From Actinacidiphila glaucinigra (lineage in GTDB: Bacteria > Actinomycetota > Actinomycetes > Streptomycetales > Streptomycetaceae), in assembly GCF_900188405.1 (NCBI RefSeq), contig NZ_FZOF01000003.1, positions 310,001 through 374,000 on the forward strand: DNA of 64,000 nt, in the 5' to 3' direction. The notes beneath the pieces were generated by a model. The model searched no databases. It was not told the DNA's origin and was given only the letters and a program-made list of their open reading frames with translations. Both the position numbers and the translations under genes were made by a program. Positions 18,426-27,906 of this stretch are shown here, piece by piece. Numbering within the stretch: the stretch's first letter is position 1; each line of letters opens with the position of its first letter.

Positions 18426-20498
18426 ATGGAACACCACGTACGGGCCAGGTTGCTGCTGGCCAGCGCCACCATGCTCTTCGTCGAACTGGCGCTGATCCGG
18501 TGGGCGGGGGCGAACGTCGTCCATCTGAGCTACTTCTCCAACTTCATCCTGCTCGGTTCGTTCCTGGGCATCGGGCTGGGCTTCCTCATCGGGGCGGAAC
18601 GCGGTCAGTGGCTCAAGCGGTGGGCGCCGCTGCCGCTGGCGGTGCTGGTGGTGCTGGTACGGGAGTTCCCGGTCCAGGTGCGGCAGAGCAGCGGCGACAT
18701 CATCTACTTCACGGCGGTCAAGACCACCGGGCTGCCGCAGTGGGTGACGCTGCCGGTGCTCTTCCTGCTGGTCGCGGTCGCCATGATGGCGATCGGCAAG
18801 ATCACCGCCGATCTGTTCCGGCAGCTGCCGTCGCTGGAGGCCTACCGCTGGGACCTGCTCGGTTCGCTGACCGGTTCGGTGGCCTTCGCGGGGCTGTCGT
18901 GGCTGCGCGCGCCCTCGCTGGTGTGGGGGCTGGTCGCCGCGGCGGCGCTGTTCGTGCTCGGCGGCCGGCGGAACACGCTGCGGTACGCGCTGCCGCTGGC
19001 CGCGATGGTGCTGACGCTGCTCTTCGAGTCGCTGGCGCCGGGGGTGTCGTGGTCGCCGTACTACAAGATCGAGCTGACCCGCCCCGAGCCGGGCACCAGC
19101 TCGCGGACGTACAAGATCGCCGCAAACGGCGTTCCGCACCAGAGCATCGCGCCGCTGCAGGTGCTGCAGCAGCCCAATTCGCCGTACGAGGAGGCCTACC
19201 GGGAGACCCCCGGCAATCCGCACCGCAAGGTGCTGGTGATCGGCGCGGGCAACGGCAACGACGTGGCCGTCGCGCTGGCCAACGGCGCGCAGCACGTGGA
19301 CGCCGTCGAGATCGACCCGCGGCTGCAGGAGATCGGGGCGCAGCTGCACCCCGCGCGGCCGTACGAGAACCCGCGGGTGCACGTCCACATCAACGACGGC
19401 CGGGCCTTCCTGGAGCGGACGGACACGAAGTACGACCTGATCGTGCTGGCCCTGCCGGACTCGCTCACGCTGGTGTCGGGGGCGAGCAACCTGCGGCTGG
19501 AGAGCTATCTCTTCACCAAGCAGGCCTTCGAGTCGGCGCGTGACCACCTCGCGCCCGGCGGCGCGTTCGCCATGTACAACTACTACCGGCAGCAATGGCT
19601 GATCGACCGCTTCGCCGGGAGCCTGGACCAGGTCTTCGGGCACGCGCCGTGCATGACGGAGTACAGCAAGCGCGCCGCGGTCCTGGTGGCCGGGCTGACG
19701 CCGGCGGACCAGCGCTGCGGGAAGGCCTGGCAGGCCTCCGGGGCGGTGCCCCCGCCCGCCGACGACGACCACCCCTTCCCGTACCTGCTGAACCGCACCG
19801 TGCCGAGCCTCTACCTCGGCGCGCTCGGACTGATCCTGCTGGTCACCGTGATCTCGGTGCGGCTGGCCGGGGTGCGGCTGCGCGGGACGCTGCGCTACGC
19901 CGACATGTTCCTGATGGGCGCGGCCTTCCTGCTGCTGGAGACGAAGAACGTCATCGGCTTCGCGCTGTACTTCGGCACCACCTGGCTGGTGAACGCGCTG
20001 GTCTTCATCGGGGTGCTGCTGGCGGTGCTGGCCGCCGTCGAGGTGCGGCGCCGCATGCGCCGGCTCAACCAGACGGCGCTGCAGATCCTGCTCTTCGTCA
20101 CGCTCGCCGTCGGCTGGCTCGTCCCGGTGCAGGCCGTGCTGTCGCTGCCCTTCGCGGCACGCCTGGCGGCAGCCGTCGCGCTGGCCTTCGCGCCGATCTT
20201 CTGCGCCAACCTGATCTTCTCCGACCGCCTCGCCAGGTCACCGGACCCGACCTCCGCCTTCGGCGCCAACCTGCTGGGCGCCCTGACGGGCGGTGCCCTG
20301 GAGTACCTGGCGCTGCTCACCGGCTACCGGGCGCTGCTGATCCTGGTCGCGGTGCTGTACGCCGGGGCCTGCGTGGCGATGCGGCTGTCCGGCGGCGGCG
20401 GTCCCGGGGACGGCGCGGACGGCGCGGGGAAGGGCGGGCAGGACGTGGCGGCGCAGGGGAACCGTCTGGTGCGCGAGGGGCCCGCTGCAGCACCATGA
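18426..20498 (+). CDS. Membrane-embedded spermidine synthase-like protein
   Basis: 690 residues. The N-terminal 220 residues hold about seven hydrophobic segments. A soluble aminopropyl/methyltransferase-like domain follows (KVLVIGAGNGNDVAVAL near residue 268 for the nucleotide loop, then DAVEIDPRLQ, HINDGRAFLER, YDLIVLALPDS). The C-terminal 230 residues form a second membrane block. Such fused spermidine-synthase-fold proteins are common in actinobacteria; their substrate is not known and polyamine synthesis should not be assumed. The start is the ATG at 18426. It ends 4 bases before a LysE-type exporter, suggesting an operon. Confidence 0.8.
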   Translation: MEHHVRARLLLASATMLFVELALIRWAGANVVHLSYFSNFILLGSFLGIGLGFLIGAERGQWLKRWAPLPLAVLVVLVREFPVQVRQSSGDIIYFTAVKTTGLPQWVTLPVLFLLVAVAMMAIGKITADLFRQLPSLEAYRWDLLGSLTGSVAFAGLSWLRAPSLVWGLVAAAALFVLGGRRNTLRYALPLAAMVLTLLFESLAPGVSWSPYYKIELTRPEPGTSSRTYKIAANGVPHQSIAPLQVLQQPNSPYEEAYRETPGNPHRKVLVIGAGNGNDVAVALANGAQHVDAVEIDPRLQEIGAQLHPARPYENPRVHVHINDGRAFLERTDTKYDLIVLALPDSLTLVSGASNLRLESYLFTKQAFESARDHLAPGGAFAMYNYYRQQWLIDRFAGSLDQVFGHAPCMTEYSKRAAVLVAGLTPADQRCGKAWQASGAVPPPADDDHPFPYLLNRTVPSLYLGALGLILLVTVISVRLAGVRLRGTLRYADMFLMGAAFLLLETKNVIGFALYFGTTWLVNALVFIGVLLAVLAAVEVRRRMRRLNQTALQILLFVTLAVGWLVPVQAVLSLPFAARLAAAVALAFAPIFCANLIFSDRLARSPDPTSAFGANLLGALTGGALEYLALLTGYRALLILVAVLYAGACVAMRLSGGGGPGDGADGAGKGGQDVAAQGNRLVREGPAAAP

Positions 20499-20502
20499 CG
20501 GG

Positions 20503-21126
20503 ATGCTGAGCGTCCTGCTGCCCTTCCTCGGTGCCTGCACCCTCGTCGCCGCGGCCCCCGGGCCGAGCACGGTGCTGATCATCAGGCACTCCCTGCGCAG
20601 CCGCCGGGCCGGCTTCGCGACCGTCCTCGGCAACGAGACCGGTGTGTTCGTCTGGGGCCTGTGCGCCGCCTTCGGGCTCACCGCGCTCCTGGCGGCCTCC
20701 CAGCTCGCCTACGACGCCGTACGGATCGTCGGCGCCGCGGTCCTGGTCTGGTTCGGCGTGCAGGCGCTGCGTGCCGCCCGCCGCGGCGCGGACCCCGGGC
20801 GGGCCGCGGCGGGTGAGGACGTGACGGTGACCCCGTGGGCGGCCTACCGCGCGGGGCTCGGGATGAACCTGGCCAATCCCAAGGCGGCGGTCTTCGCGAT
20901 GTCCTTCCTGCCGCAGTTCGTGCCCTCGGGCGCGCCCCAGCTCCCCGCCATGGTCGGGCTCGCGGCGCTGTGGGCGGTCTACGAGGTCGGCTACTACGGG
21001 GCGTACGTCTGGTTCGTCGACCGCCTGAGGTCGGTGTTCGGCCGCGCCGCGGTGCGGCGCCGTCTGGAGGCGGTGTCCGGCACGGTGCTGGTGGCGCTGG
21101 GTGTCCGGATGGCGCTGGAGGGCTGA
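20503..21126 (+). CDS. LysE/RhtB family amino acid exporter
   Basis: 207 residues with six predicted membrane segments and the family signature near the N-terminus, APGPSTVLIIRHSLRSRRAG, plus the conserved NLANPKAAVFAMSFLPQFV in the middle. Members export basic amino acids, threonine/homoserine or similar small molecules; the substrate here is unknown. It directly follows the aminopropyltransferase-like gene. Confidence 0.88.
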   Translation: MLSVLLPFLGACTLVAAAPGPSTVLIIRHSLRSRRAGFATVLGNETGVFVWGLCAAFGLTALLAASQLAYDAVRIVGAAVLVWFGVQALRAARRGADPGRAAAGEDVTVTPWAAYRAGLGMNLANPKAAVFAMSFLPQFVPSGAPQLPAMVGLAALWAVYEVGYYGAYVWFVDRLRSVFGRAAVRRRLEAVSGTVLVALGVRMALEG

Positions 21127-21152
21127 GCGTCCCCCGTACCCGCCCGGGCCCC

Positions 21153-21824
21153 TCAGCCGCGGCGGCCGCTGAGCGTCGCCGCGAGCCAGGTGGCGCCGCA
21201 GGCGGCGAACGCCGCCAGCAGGAGCGGCGCCGGCGGGAACGGGACGACGCCGGTACGGGAACCGGTGACGAGCCCGGTGACCGCGGCGTTGGCGGGCGAT
21301 CCGGCGGCCACGAGGACCAGGACCGCGGTGAGGGCCGTGACGGGCACCGCCCATCCGGGGCGGAGCAGCACCGGGGGGTTGGTGAGGGCGCCGACGGCGG
21401 TGCCGAGCAGCGCGGTCACCAGGGCGGCCAGGAGACCGGCCGCGGCCGCCGGGACGACCGGTACGGCCTTCAGGTGGTCCGTGGTGTGCGGGTCGGCGAC
21501 GGCGACGACCACGGCGGTGCTCACCGCGCCCAGGACCACCGAGCACAGCAGCGCCGCCAGGACGCCCGCCGTGTGGGCCCGCCCCGGTCCGGTGGCGGCC
21601 GCCACACAGGCACGTGCGGCCGGCGGCTCCGCCGTCACGCTGACCCGCACCAGCCAGGCCGCGGCCGGGAGCAGCGCGGCGGCGCTCCAGCCGAGGGAGT
21701 CCAGCAGCGGTCGCGGCCCCGCGGCGAGACCGATCGCCATGACGGCCAGGTGCAGCAGCAGCGGCGGCAGCCAGCGGAAGGACCGCAGGAGCAGGGCGGT
21801 CCGGTAGTGCAGGGTCGCGGTCAT
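21153..21824 (-). CDS. ABC-transporter membrane protein (putative permease)
   Basis: 223 residues, very hydrophobic, about six membrane segments, no recognised family motif. It is assigned as a permease only because its start overlaps the stop of the ATP-binding gene by 4 bases (ATGA), implying translational coupling. Substrate is unknown. Confidence 0.65.
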   Translation of the reverse strand: MTATLHYRTALLLRSFRWLPPLLLHLAVMAIGLAAGPRPLLDSLGWSAAALLPAAAWLVRVSVTAEPPAARACVAAATGPGRAHTAGVLAALLCSVVLGAVSTAVVVAVADPHTTDHLKAVPVVPAAAAGLLAALVTALLGTAVGALTNPPVLLRPGWAVPVTALTAVLVLVAAGSPANAAVTGLVTGSRTGVVPFPPAPLLLAAFAACGATWLAATLSGRRG

Positions 21825-22645
21825 GCGGGCTCCGTGGGCGGCTGCGCGGGACGTACCGAGCGGATGTGCCAGGGCGGGGCCGCGGCGAGCAGCCGCCGCA
21901 GGACGGCGTCGGACTCGGCGGCCGGGACGGTCACCTGCAGCGTGCCGGGCGCGGCGGGCTCGTACGCGAGCCCGGCCGGCGGCACCCCGCCGCCGGTGGC
22001 CTCGATGACGACGCGCGGCCCGCCGGCGGCGTCCGGCGGCACCGGCACGAGCCGGGCGTCCTGGACGCGGTGGGCCGCCGTGGTGTCGGCGGCCAGCCGG
22101 CGCGGGTCGTGGTCGACGAAGACGACGGTGCCGCCGGCGGCGCTCCGGGCGCGCACGGCGTCATCGAGGACGGCGCGTGCGTCCTCGTCGAGCCCGGTCC
22201 ACGCCTCGTCGAGGACGAGGAGTTCGGGCTCGGCCACCAGTGCCTGGGCGACCGCCACCTTCTGGCAGGTGCCCTTGGACAGCTGGGCGAGCGGGGTACG
22301 GGCGTACCCCGCGATGCCGAAGCACTCCAGCCAGCGCTCGGCCCGCCGGGCGGCGGTGCGGCCGCCGAGCCCGTGCACCCGCCCGAGGTGCACGAGGTAG
22401 CCGTGCGCGTCGAAGGGCAGCGCCGGCGGGAAGCGCTCGGGCACGTACGCGGTGCGCGGGCGTCCGCTGACCCGGCCCGTGGTGGGGCGGTCGATGCCGG
22501 CGAGGATCCGCAGGACCGTGGACTTGCCGCTGCCGTTCGCCCCCTCGACGCGCAGCACCTGTCCCCCGGGCACGTCGAGGTCGACCCCTCGCAGCACCCA
22601 GGGCCCGCGCGCCCCGTACCGGCGGCCGACCGCCTCCAGCCGCAC
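21821..22645 (-). CDS. ABC transporter ATP-binding protein
   Basis: 274 residues. Walker A GANGSGKST is near residue 36; Walker B LLVLDEAWTGLD and the switch His (VFVDHD) are present. The signature is LSKGTCQK, a departure from LSGGQ but seen in export-type ABCA/CcmA-like subfamilies. About 70 extra C-terminal residues contain no obvious domain. It probably energises the overlapping downstream membrane protein. Confidence 0.82.
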   Translation of the reverse strand: MRLEAVGRRYGARGPWVLRGVDLDVPGGQVLRVEGANGSGKSTVLRILAGIDRPTTGRVSGRPRTAYVPERFPPALPFDAHGYLVHLGRVHGLGGRTAARRAERWLECFGIAGYARTPLAQLSKGTCQKVAVAQALVAEPELLVLDEAWTGLDEDARAVLDDAVRARSAAGGTVVFVDHDPRRLAADTTAAHRVQDARLVPVPPDAAGGPRVVIEATGGGVPPAGLAYEPAAPGTLQVTVPAAESDAVLRRLLAAAPPWHIRSVRPAQPPTEPA

Positions 22646-22646
22646 G

Positions 22647-23321
22647 TCAGTTGGAGGGCTGGTGAGGTGTGGACTCGCTGGGCCGGACGATCACGAAGCC
22701 CTCCCCCTGCAGCATCAGCTGCACGGCCTCGCCCGAGCCGCCGCGCAGCATCGAGCCGAAGCTCTGCGAGCGGTGCAGGGAGGTCTGCAGCTGCGCGCTC
22801 CAGCCGACGACGGCGTCGGTGTCGACGTAGACCGGGGCCTGCGGGGTGACCGGGATGACGATCGGGTTGCCCTCGCACATGACGCCGAGGCGGCCGTGCC
22901 CGGTGAAGACGCTGTTGAACAGGCCGCCGCCGGCCATCCCGGCACCCTTCACGACCTTTATCTCGTAGGAGAGGGTCGAGTCGAAGACCAGCACGTTGCG
23001 GCCGTTGACGGTGAGGCTGTCGCCCGGGTCGAGGTCGACGACGAAGCAGTTGGCGGCCTCGTGCGCGAACCAGGCCTCGCCCTGGCCGCGGACCGACATC
23101 AGCGGCAGGCCCTCGCCGGTGAAGGCGCGCTTGAGGAACTTGCCGACGCCCTGGCCCTTCACCTCGAACTGCAGGTTGCCGCGGAAGGCGATCATCGAGC
23201 CCTGGCGGGCCAGGCACTCGCCGTTCACCGCGTACTTGATCGACTTGGCGTTCTGGAGGGTCATGCCGGGCTCGGTGGCCGGCTGCGCCGTGTTCTCGGT
23301 CGCGAAGAGGTCGCTGTGCAC
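22647..23321 (-). CDS. AIM24 family protein
   Basis: 224 residues, an all-beta AIM24 (TIM barrel-unrelated, TRAP-like) protein: NGECLARQGSMIAFRG at about residue 31, GEGLPLMSVRGQGEAWFA, LVFDSTLSYEI, GGGLFNSVFTGHGRL and GNPIVIPVTP are family signatures. Bacterial function is unknown; the yeast relative acts in mitochondrial inner-membrane organisation. The GTG at 23321 is preferred; an ATG at 23264 is an alternative that would remove about 19 residues. It ends just 5' of the ABC gene on the same strand, so co-transcription is possible. Confidence 0.8.
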   Translation of the reverse strand: MHSDLFATENTAQPATEPGMTLQNAKSIKYAVNGECLARQGSMIAFRGNLQFEVKGQGVGKFLKRAFTGEGLPLMSVRGQGEAWFAHEAANCFVVDLDPGDSLTVNGRNVLVFDSTLSYEIKVVKGAGMAGGGLFNSVFTGHGRLGVMCEGNPIVIPVTPQAPVYVDTDAVVGWSAQLQTSLHRSQSFGSMLRGGSGEAVQLMLQGEGFVIVRPSESTPHQPSN

Positions 23322-23389
23322 CCCGGCATCCTGGCCCGGAGGGATCGGCTCCGACAAGCTCTTCCGGGGTCGGGTGGCAGACTGTCGAG

Positions 23390-24070
23390 GTGACAACCGA
23401 TCCTCGTGACGCCGCACCCCAGTTCGTCCTGCCCCTGGTCGTCCGCATCGAGCGGGCCGCCCCGCCGGCGCGCACCGACGCACTGGAGACGGCCGCCCGC
23501 GCCGTGCTCCTGCTGCGCTCCGACGAGCGCGCCACCCTCGCGGACGGGGAGTGGGCCGAGGCGGTACGCGGCTGGGAGGACGCCCGCATCCGCAAGGTCG
23601 TACGGCGGGCGCGCGGCGCCGAGTGGCGGCGGGCCGAGACGCTTCCCGGCATCACGGTCACCGGCAAGTCCGCCGAGATCCGCGTCTTCCCGCCGGTGCC
23701 GCTGGACGGCTGGCCCAAGGACCTGGCGCGGCTGCAGGTGTCCGGGACGGAACTGGAGGACCCGGAGCCGCCCGTGGCGCCGGAGGGCGGGACGCCGGTG
23801 CTCTGGCTCAACCCGGGGGTGCAGATGTCGGCCGGCAAGGCCATGGCGCAGGCCGGGCACGGCGCCCAGCTCGCCTGGCTCGCGCTGTCCGCCGCCGAGC
23901 GCGCGCACTGGCGCGACACCGGTTTCCCGCTGGCGGTGCGCACGGCGCCGCAGGACCGCTGGGAGGCGCTCACCGCCTCCGGGCTGCCCGTGGTGCGCGA
24001 CGCGGGGTTCACCGAGATCGCCCCGGGGTCGTGCACCGTCGTGGCGGACCATCCCGCGCTGCGCCGCTGA
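23390..24070 (+). CDS. Peptidyl-tRNA hydrolase type II (PTH2) family protein
   Basis: 226 residues from a GTG. The C-terminal half carries the PTH2 fold: [27 protein letters not shown] near residues 142-168 with the conserved Lys, Gln, Gly and His, then [18 protein letters not shown], the usual C-terminal strand. The N-terminal 110 residues are an actinobacterial extension. PTH2 cleaves peptidyl-tRNA. Whether this longer form does so is inferred. Confidence 0.8.
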   Translation: MTTDPRDAAPQFVLPLVVRIERAAPPARTDALETAARAVLLLRSDERATLADGEWAEAVRGWEDARIRKVVRRARGAEWRRAETLPGITVTGKSAEIRVFPPVPLDGWPKDLARLQVSGTELEDPEPPVAPEGGTPVLWLNPGVQMSAGKAMAQAGHGAQLAWLALSAAERAHWRDTGFPLAVRTAPQDRWEALTASGLPVVRDAGFTEIAPGSCTVVADHPALRR

Positions 24071-24177
24071 GGCCGCAGGCTCGGGGCCCCAAGCTCAAAT
24101 CAAGCTCTGAAACCCGCCTCCCCGGGGTTCACCGGCCCCGCGCCGGGCGAGAACCCCCGCAGGAGGAAGGGGGGCGC

Positions 24178-25563
24178 ATGGAGCACTCGTATCTGGGCAC
24201 GGGCATCGGCTGGCGGCCGGAGATCGCGGCGGCGGTCGAGGCGCTCGCGGAGGCCGGCCGCGTCGACTGGGTCGAGGCGGTCGCCGAGAACGTCTGCCCC
24301 GGCGCTCTGCCCGACTCCCTGCTGCGACTGCGCGAGCGCGGTGTCACGGTCGTCCCGCACGGAGTCTCGCTCGGCCTCGGGGGCGCCGAGCGGCCCGGCG
24401 CGGACCGGCTGGCCGCGCTCGCGCAGCGCGCGCAGGCGCTGGGCGCGCCGCTGGTCACCGAGCACATCGCCTTCGTCCGCGGCGGCGGGGAGCTGACCGG
24501 CTCGGCGCGCCTGGAGGCGGGGCACCTGCTGCCCGTGCCGCGGACCCGGGACGCGCTGGACGTGCTGTGCGAGAACGTGCGCATCGCGCAGGACGCGCTG
24601 CCGGTGCCGCTCGCGCTGGAGAACATCGCGGCACTGGTGGCCTGGCCCGACGAGGAGATGAGCGAGGGCGCCTTCCTCGCCGAGCTCGTCGAGCGGACCG
24701 GGGTACGTCTGCTGATCGACGTCGCCAACCTGCACACGAACCACGTCAACCGCGGTGAGGACCCCCTCGCGGCGCTCGACGCGCTGCCGGTGCACGCGAT
24801 CGCCTACGTCCATGTGGCGGGCGGTTTCGAGAAGGACGGCGTGTGGCACGACAGCCACGCGCATCCCGTCCCCGAGGCAGTCCTGGAGGTGCTGGCGGCG
24901 CTGTACGAGCGGGCCTGCCCGCCCGGTGTGCTGCTGGAGCGCGACGACGACTTCCCCTCGGACGGGGAGCTGGCCGGCGAACTGGCCGCGATACGCCGCG
25001 TGGTGGACGCCGGAACCGGCGTGCGCCCGGAGGTGCCGCCGGACGTGCCCGGCAGGGCCGCCGCGGCGCCCGGGGCGTCCGGGGCGGCCGGGGCGTCCGG
25101 GGCGGCCCGCCAGCGCCTCGCGCTCCGCCAGACCGCGCTGCTGTCCGCACTCGTGGCCGGGACACCGGTGCCGGAGGGCTTCGACCGGACCCGGATCGGC
25201 GTGCAGAGCCGCGCGCTGGCCGCCAAGCGCGCGGGCGTCGTCGCCAAGGTGGCGCCCGAACTGCCGGAGATCCTGGGGGCCGCGTACCGCCCGGCGTTCC
25301 TGCGCTACGCCGTCGTGCGGCCGTTCGCGGGCGGCTACCGCCGCGACGCCCTGGACTTCGCCGCATACGTCCTCGACGGCCGGGGCGGAACGCACGGTCC
25401 CACGGTCACGCGGCAGTTGGCCGCGTGGTGGCGGGAACGGTCGGGCCCGGCACCGCTCCCGGCCCGCAGGCCGCGGCTGCGCGGAAGGGTTTTTCCAGGG
25501 CCGCGACAGCCCTCACACGTATTCATACGTATGCGGGACACGCTCCGTTCAAAGCTGCCATAA
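24178..25563 (+). CDS. DUF692 (MNIO) oxidase fused to a SCO6045-like C-terminal domain
   Basis: 461 residues. Residues 1-265 are a DUF692 TIM barrel, the multinuclear non-haem iron oxidase family that modifies Cys residues of peptides (MbnB, TglH). Candidate ligands are H61, H96, E148, D181, H212, D225 and H227. Residues from about 300 form an extra domain ([19 protein letters not shown], then [19 protein letters not shown]) I recognise as SCO6045-like. An Ala/Gly linker joins them. The ATG at 24178 follows AGGAGGAAGGGG. A TIGR04222 partner usually sits next door but here is 2.3 kb away. No Cys-rich substrate peptide is visible. Confidence 0.82.
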   Translation: MEHSYLGTGIGWRPEIAAAVEALAEAGRVDWVEAVAENVCPGALPDSLLRLRERGVTVVPHGVSLGLGGAERPGADRLAALAQRAQALGAPLVTEHIAFVRGGGELTGSARLEAGHLLPVPRTRDALDVLCENVRIAQDALPVPLALENIAALVAWPDEEMSEGAFLAELVERTGVRLLIDVANLHTNHVNRGEDPLAALDALPVHAIAYVHVAGGFEKDGVWHDSHAHPVPEAVLEVLAALYERACPPGVLLERDDDFPSDGELAGELAAIRRVVDAGTGVRPEVPPDVPGRAAAAPGASGAAGASGAARQRLALRQTALLSALVAGTPVPEGFDRTRIGVQSRALAAKRAGVVAKVAPELPEILGAAYRPAFLRYAVVRPFAGGYRRDALDFAAYVLDGRGGTHGPTVTRQLAAWWRERSGPAPLPARRPRLRGRVFPGPRQPSHVFIRMRDTLRSKLP

Positions 25564-25724
25564 TCTTTTTCAAGAGGCCTCCGACCTGCGGCGGAAATGG
25601 CGGCGGGGGTCATCGGGCGCGAAAAGGCAACAACGTATCAAGGTCCGGGCCGCGATTCATGGAATTCGCGAATACGTGACTGTTCCTCGCCTTGGACGGT
25701 TCAAACGCACTAACGTGCGGTCCC

Positions 25725-26462
25725 ATGCGATCCACCCGTTACGCCACCGGACTCAGCCTCGTGGTCGGGGCTCTCGTGGTCACCCTCGCCGCACTGGCCT
25801 ACCCCGTCATGTCCGGGCTGAACAGCCCGGCCGTGACCGCGGCCGGCGCCCAGACCGTGTCCACGCAGTACGGTCCGCTCACCCAGCTGGACCGCACCTT
25901 CGTCACCAAGGTCCGACTGGCCGGCTTGTGGGAGTTCCCCGCCGGGCAGATGGGCCTGCAGAAGGGGACGACACCCGCGGTCAAGCGCGCGGGGCAGCAC
26001 CTCATCGACGGGCACACGAGCCTCGACGCCACGTGCCGTACGATCGCGCCCCAATTGGGCATCACCCTTCCCAACCAGCCCACACAGCAGCAAATGGGCT
26101 TTCTGGCCACCATGTCATCGGCGAGCGGGCAGGATTTCGACCAGAAGTTCGCGAATATCCTGAGGCTCGCCCACGGCCAGGTGTTCTCGGTCGTGGCCCA
26201 GGTGCGTGCCACCACCCGCAATTCGCTGGTACGGGAACTGGCCGACCAGGCGAACGCGACGGTGCTCGACCACATCACCGTTCTGGAGAAGACCGGGATG
26301 GTCAACTTCGACCAGGTCGCCGTGGACACGACCGCCAGCCCCACCAACCCCGCAGCGGCGGTGCCGGTCTCGCCTGCCCCCGGTGAGCCGACCCTCATCG
26401 TCACCCCCTCCCCGACGTACTCACTTCCCCCAGCGGCCTCATCCCCCCAGCCGTCGCAGTAG
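25725..26462 (+). CDS. DUF4142 domain secreted/anchored protein
   Basis: 245 residues from the ATG at 25725. It has an N-terminal signal or membrane anchor (residues 8-30), then a DUF4142 ferritin-like helical bundle: LTQLDRTFVTKVRLAGLWE and VKRAGQHLIDGHTSLDATC are typical first helices. A Pro/Ser/Thr-rich tail follows residue 205. Function of the family is unknown. The next gene starts 2 bases after its stop, so they form a bicistronic unit. Confidence 0.75.
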   Translation: MRSTRYATGLSLVVGALVVTLAALAYPVMSGLNSPAVTAAGAQTVSTQYGPLTQLDRTFVTKVRLAGLWEFPAGQMGLQKGTTPAVKRAGQHLIDGHTSLDATCRTIAPQLGITLPNQPTQQQMGFLATMSSASGQDFDQKFANILRLAHGQVFSVVAQVRATTRNSLVRELADQANATVLDHITVLEKTGMVNFDQVAVDTTASPTNPAAAVPVSPAPGEPTLIVTPSPTYSLPPAASSPQPSQ

Positions 26463-26464
26463 AA

Positions 26465-27634
26465 ATGAGCGATCCCATGCCCACACGACAACACATGAAC
26501 CACCGGCGCAGGTTGAGCACCAAGCAACTCGTGCTGATAGCCGTGCTGGCACTGCTCGGCTCCGGCGGAACCTTCGCCCTGGTCACCGGATCGGCCTCGG
26601 CACACTGGCGGTCCAACTCCGGCCACTCGGGCGGCTGGCAGAGCCCGAGCCCGGGGAACAGCACCAAGGCGGACAACGGGGGCCAGAACAACGGCGGCCA
26701 GAACGGCTCCGCGGCTCCCTCCGCGTCCGCCTCGGCCTCGGCGTCCGCGCCCGCCGGCGGCGGCTCGCAGACCAACGGCCCCTCCCGCGAGGACTTCGCC
26801 GACATCCGCTCCGTCAAGCCCAACGTCCAGCGGGCGGCGAACCAGCGGGGCGCCTCGCGCGGCACGTTCACGGCCCGCTGCGGCCGCAACGAGAACAAGC
26901 ACCACAACCCCGACAACTTCATCGTGGCCCCCGGCGTCGCCAACGGCGCGCACCACGTCCACGACTACGTCGGCAACCTGAGCACCGACGGCTTCTCGAC
27001 GAACGAGTCCCTGGCCGCGGCCGGCACCACCTGCGCCCGCGGGGACAAGTCGACGTACTTCTGGCCGGTCCTTCGCACCCGCTCCGCGAACGACGCGCCG
27101 GACGCCGACGGCAACACCGGCACCATCCTGCAGGCGACCTCGGTCCAGCTGGTCTTCGGCGGCAGCCCGACGTCCAAGGTGACGGCGATGCCGTCCACCC
27201 TGCGGGTCATCATGGGTGACGCCAAGTCCTTCACCAACGGCGTCGCCAACGCCAAGGCGTCGTGGAGCTGCACGGGCTTCGAGAACCGCCAGCTCACCGA
27301 CAAGTACCCGCTGTGCCCGCAGGGCAGCCGCGTGGTCCGCACCCTGAACTTCCCCAACTGCTGGGACGGGACGAACGCCGACAGCGCCAACCACCGCACG
27401 CACATCGTCTTCGCCGACGGCGCGGGACGGTGCCAGGCCGGCTTCAAGGCCGTGCCCCAGCTGAAGATGCGGCTGACCTACAAGGTCCCGCAGGGTCCGA
27501 ACTTCGCGCTCGACAGCTTCCCCGAGCAGCTGCACAAGCCGGTCACGGACCACGCGGACTTCGCCAACTTCATGCCGACGCGCCTGATGAACCAGGTCGT
27601 GAGCTGCATCAACGGCAACCGCAACTGCGGCTGA
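26465..27634 (+). CDS. DUF1996 domain secreted protein
   Basis: 389 residues. A signal peptide spans about residues 20-47, followed by a low-complexity Gly/Asn/Ser/Ala linker to about residue 105, then a DUF1996 domain with GAHHVHDYVGN, LRTRSA, FPNCWDG and DSANHRTHIVF, rich in conserved His, Asp and paired Cys. DUF1996 occurs in fungi and actinomycetes; the role is unknown, possibly wall carbohydrate binding. An ATG at 26477 is an alternative start. Confidence 0.8.
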   Translation: MSDPMPTRQHMNHRRRLSTKQLVLIAVLALLGSGGTFALVTGSASAHWRSNSGHSGGWQSPSPGNSTKADNGGQNNGGQNGSAAPSASASASASAPAGGGSQTNGPSREDFADIRSVKPNVQRAANQRGASRGTFTARCGRNENKHHNPDNFIVAPGVANGAHHVHDYVGNLSTDGFSTNESLAAAGTTCARGDKSTYFWPVLRTRSANDAPDADGNTGTILQATSVQLVFGGSPTSKVTAMPSTLRVIMGDAKSFTNGVANAKASWSCTGFENRQLTDKYPLCPQGSRVVRTLNFPNCWDGTNADSANHRTHIVFADGAGRCQAGFKAVPQLKMRLTYKVPQGPNFALDSFPEQLHKPVTDHADFANFMPTRLMNQVVSCINGNRNCG

Positions 27635-27665
27635 CGCCGTAGCGCGCACGGCCCCCGCCGGCACC

Positions 27666-27703
27666 GGTCCGCCCGCCCCGATCCGGGACCCCGCGGGCGG
27701 ACC
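27666..27703 (+). terminator. Hairpin after the DUF1996 gene
   Basis: Perfect 11-bp stem (27666-27676 with 27693-27703) 31 bases past the stop codon. It lies just ahead of the MITE-like element. Confidence 0.5.
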
Positions 27704-27718
27704 TCCTGCGGGGGTCCG

Positions 27719-27897
27719 CTAGGCCGTGTCGTCAAACGAGCGCCGGCCGCCCGGAGGGCGGGCCCCGCGGTGTCTGGTGCGGTGCATCGCAAGGCGGAGA
27801 GTCGTCCTCGTAGTGGGCTACTCGGACGATTCGACAACGCAGCGAGGTGCCGTGCCAGGCGCCGCGGGGCAGGCGGGCGTTTGACGACACGGCCTAG
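27719..27897. mobile_element. MITE-like element with perfect 20-bp terminal inverted repeats
   Basis: 179 bases bounded by exact 20-bp inverted repeats at 27719-27738 and 27878-27897. Both ends read CTAG at the outer edge, which could be a 4-base target duplication or part of the repeat. No frame of gene size lies inside. An internal hairpin sits at 27802-27829 (TCGTCC with GGACGA around GTAG/CTAC). The repeat core resembles termini of insertion sequences and small non-autonomous elements I have seen in Streptomyces. It ends 9 bases before the TIGR04222 start codon. Confidence 0.8.
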
Positions 27898-27906
27898 AAC
27901 TCCCCC

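Noticed and set aside
25517..25536. CATACGTATG palindrome near the end of the DUF692 gene as an operator
   Set aside because: It is only 10 bases, lies inside the coding sequence, and the flanks do not extend the symmetry.
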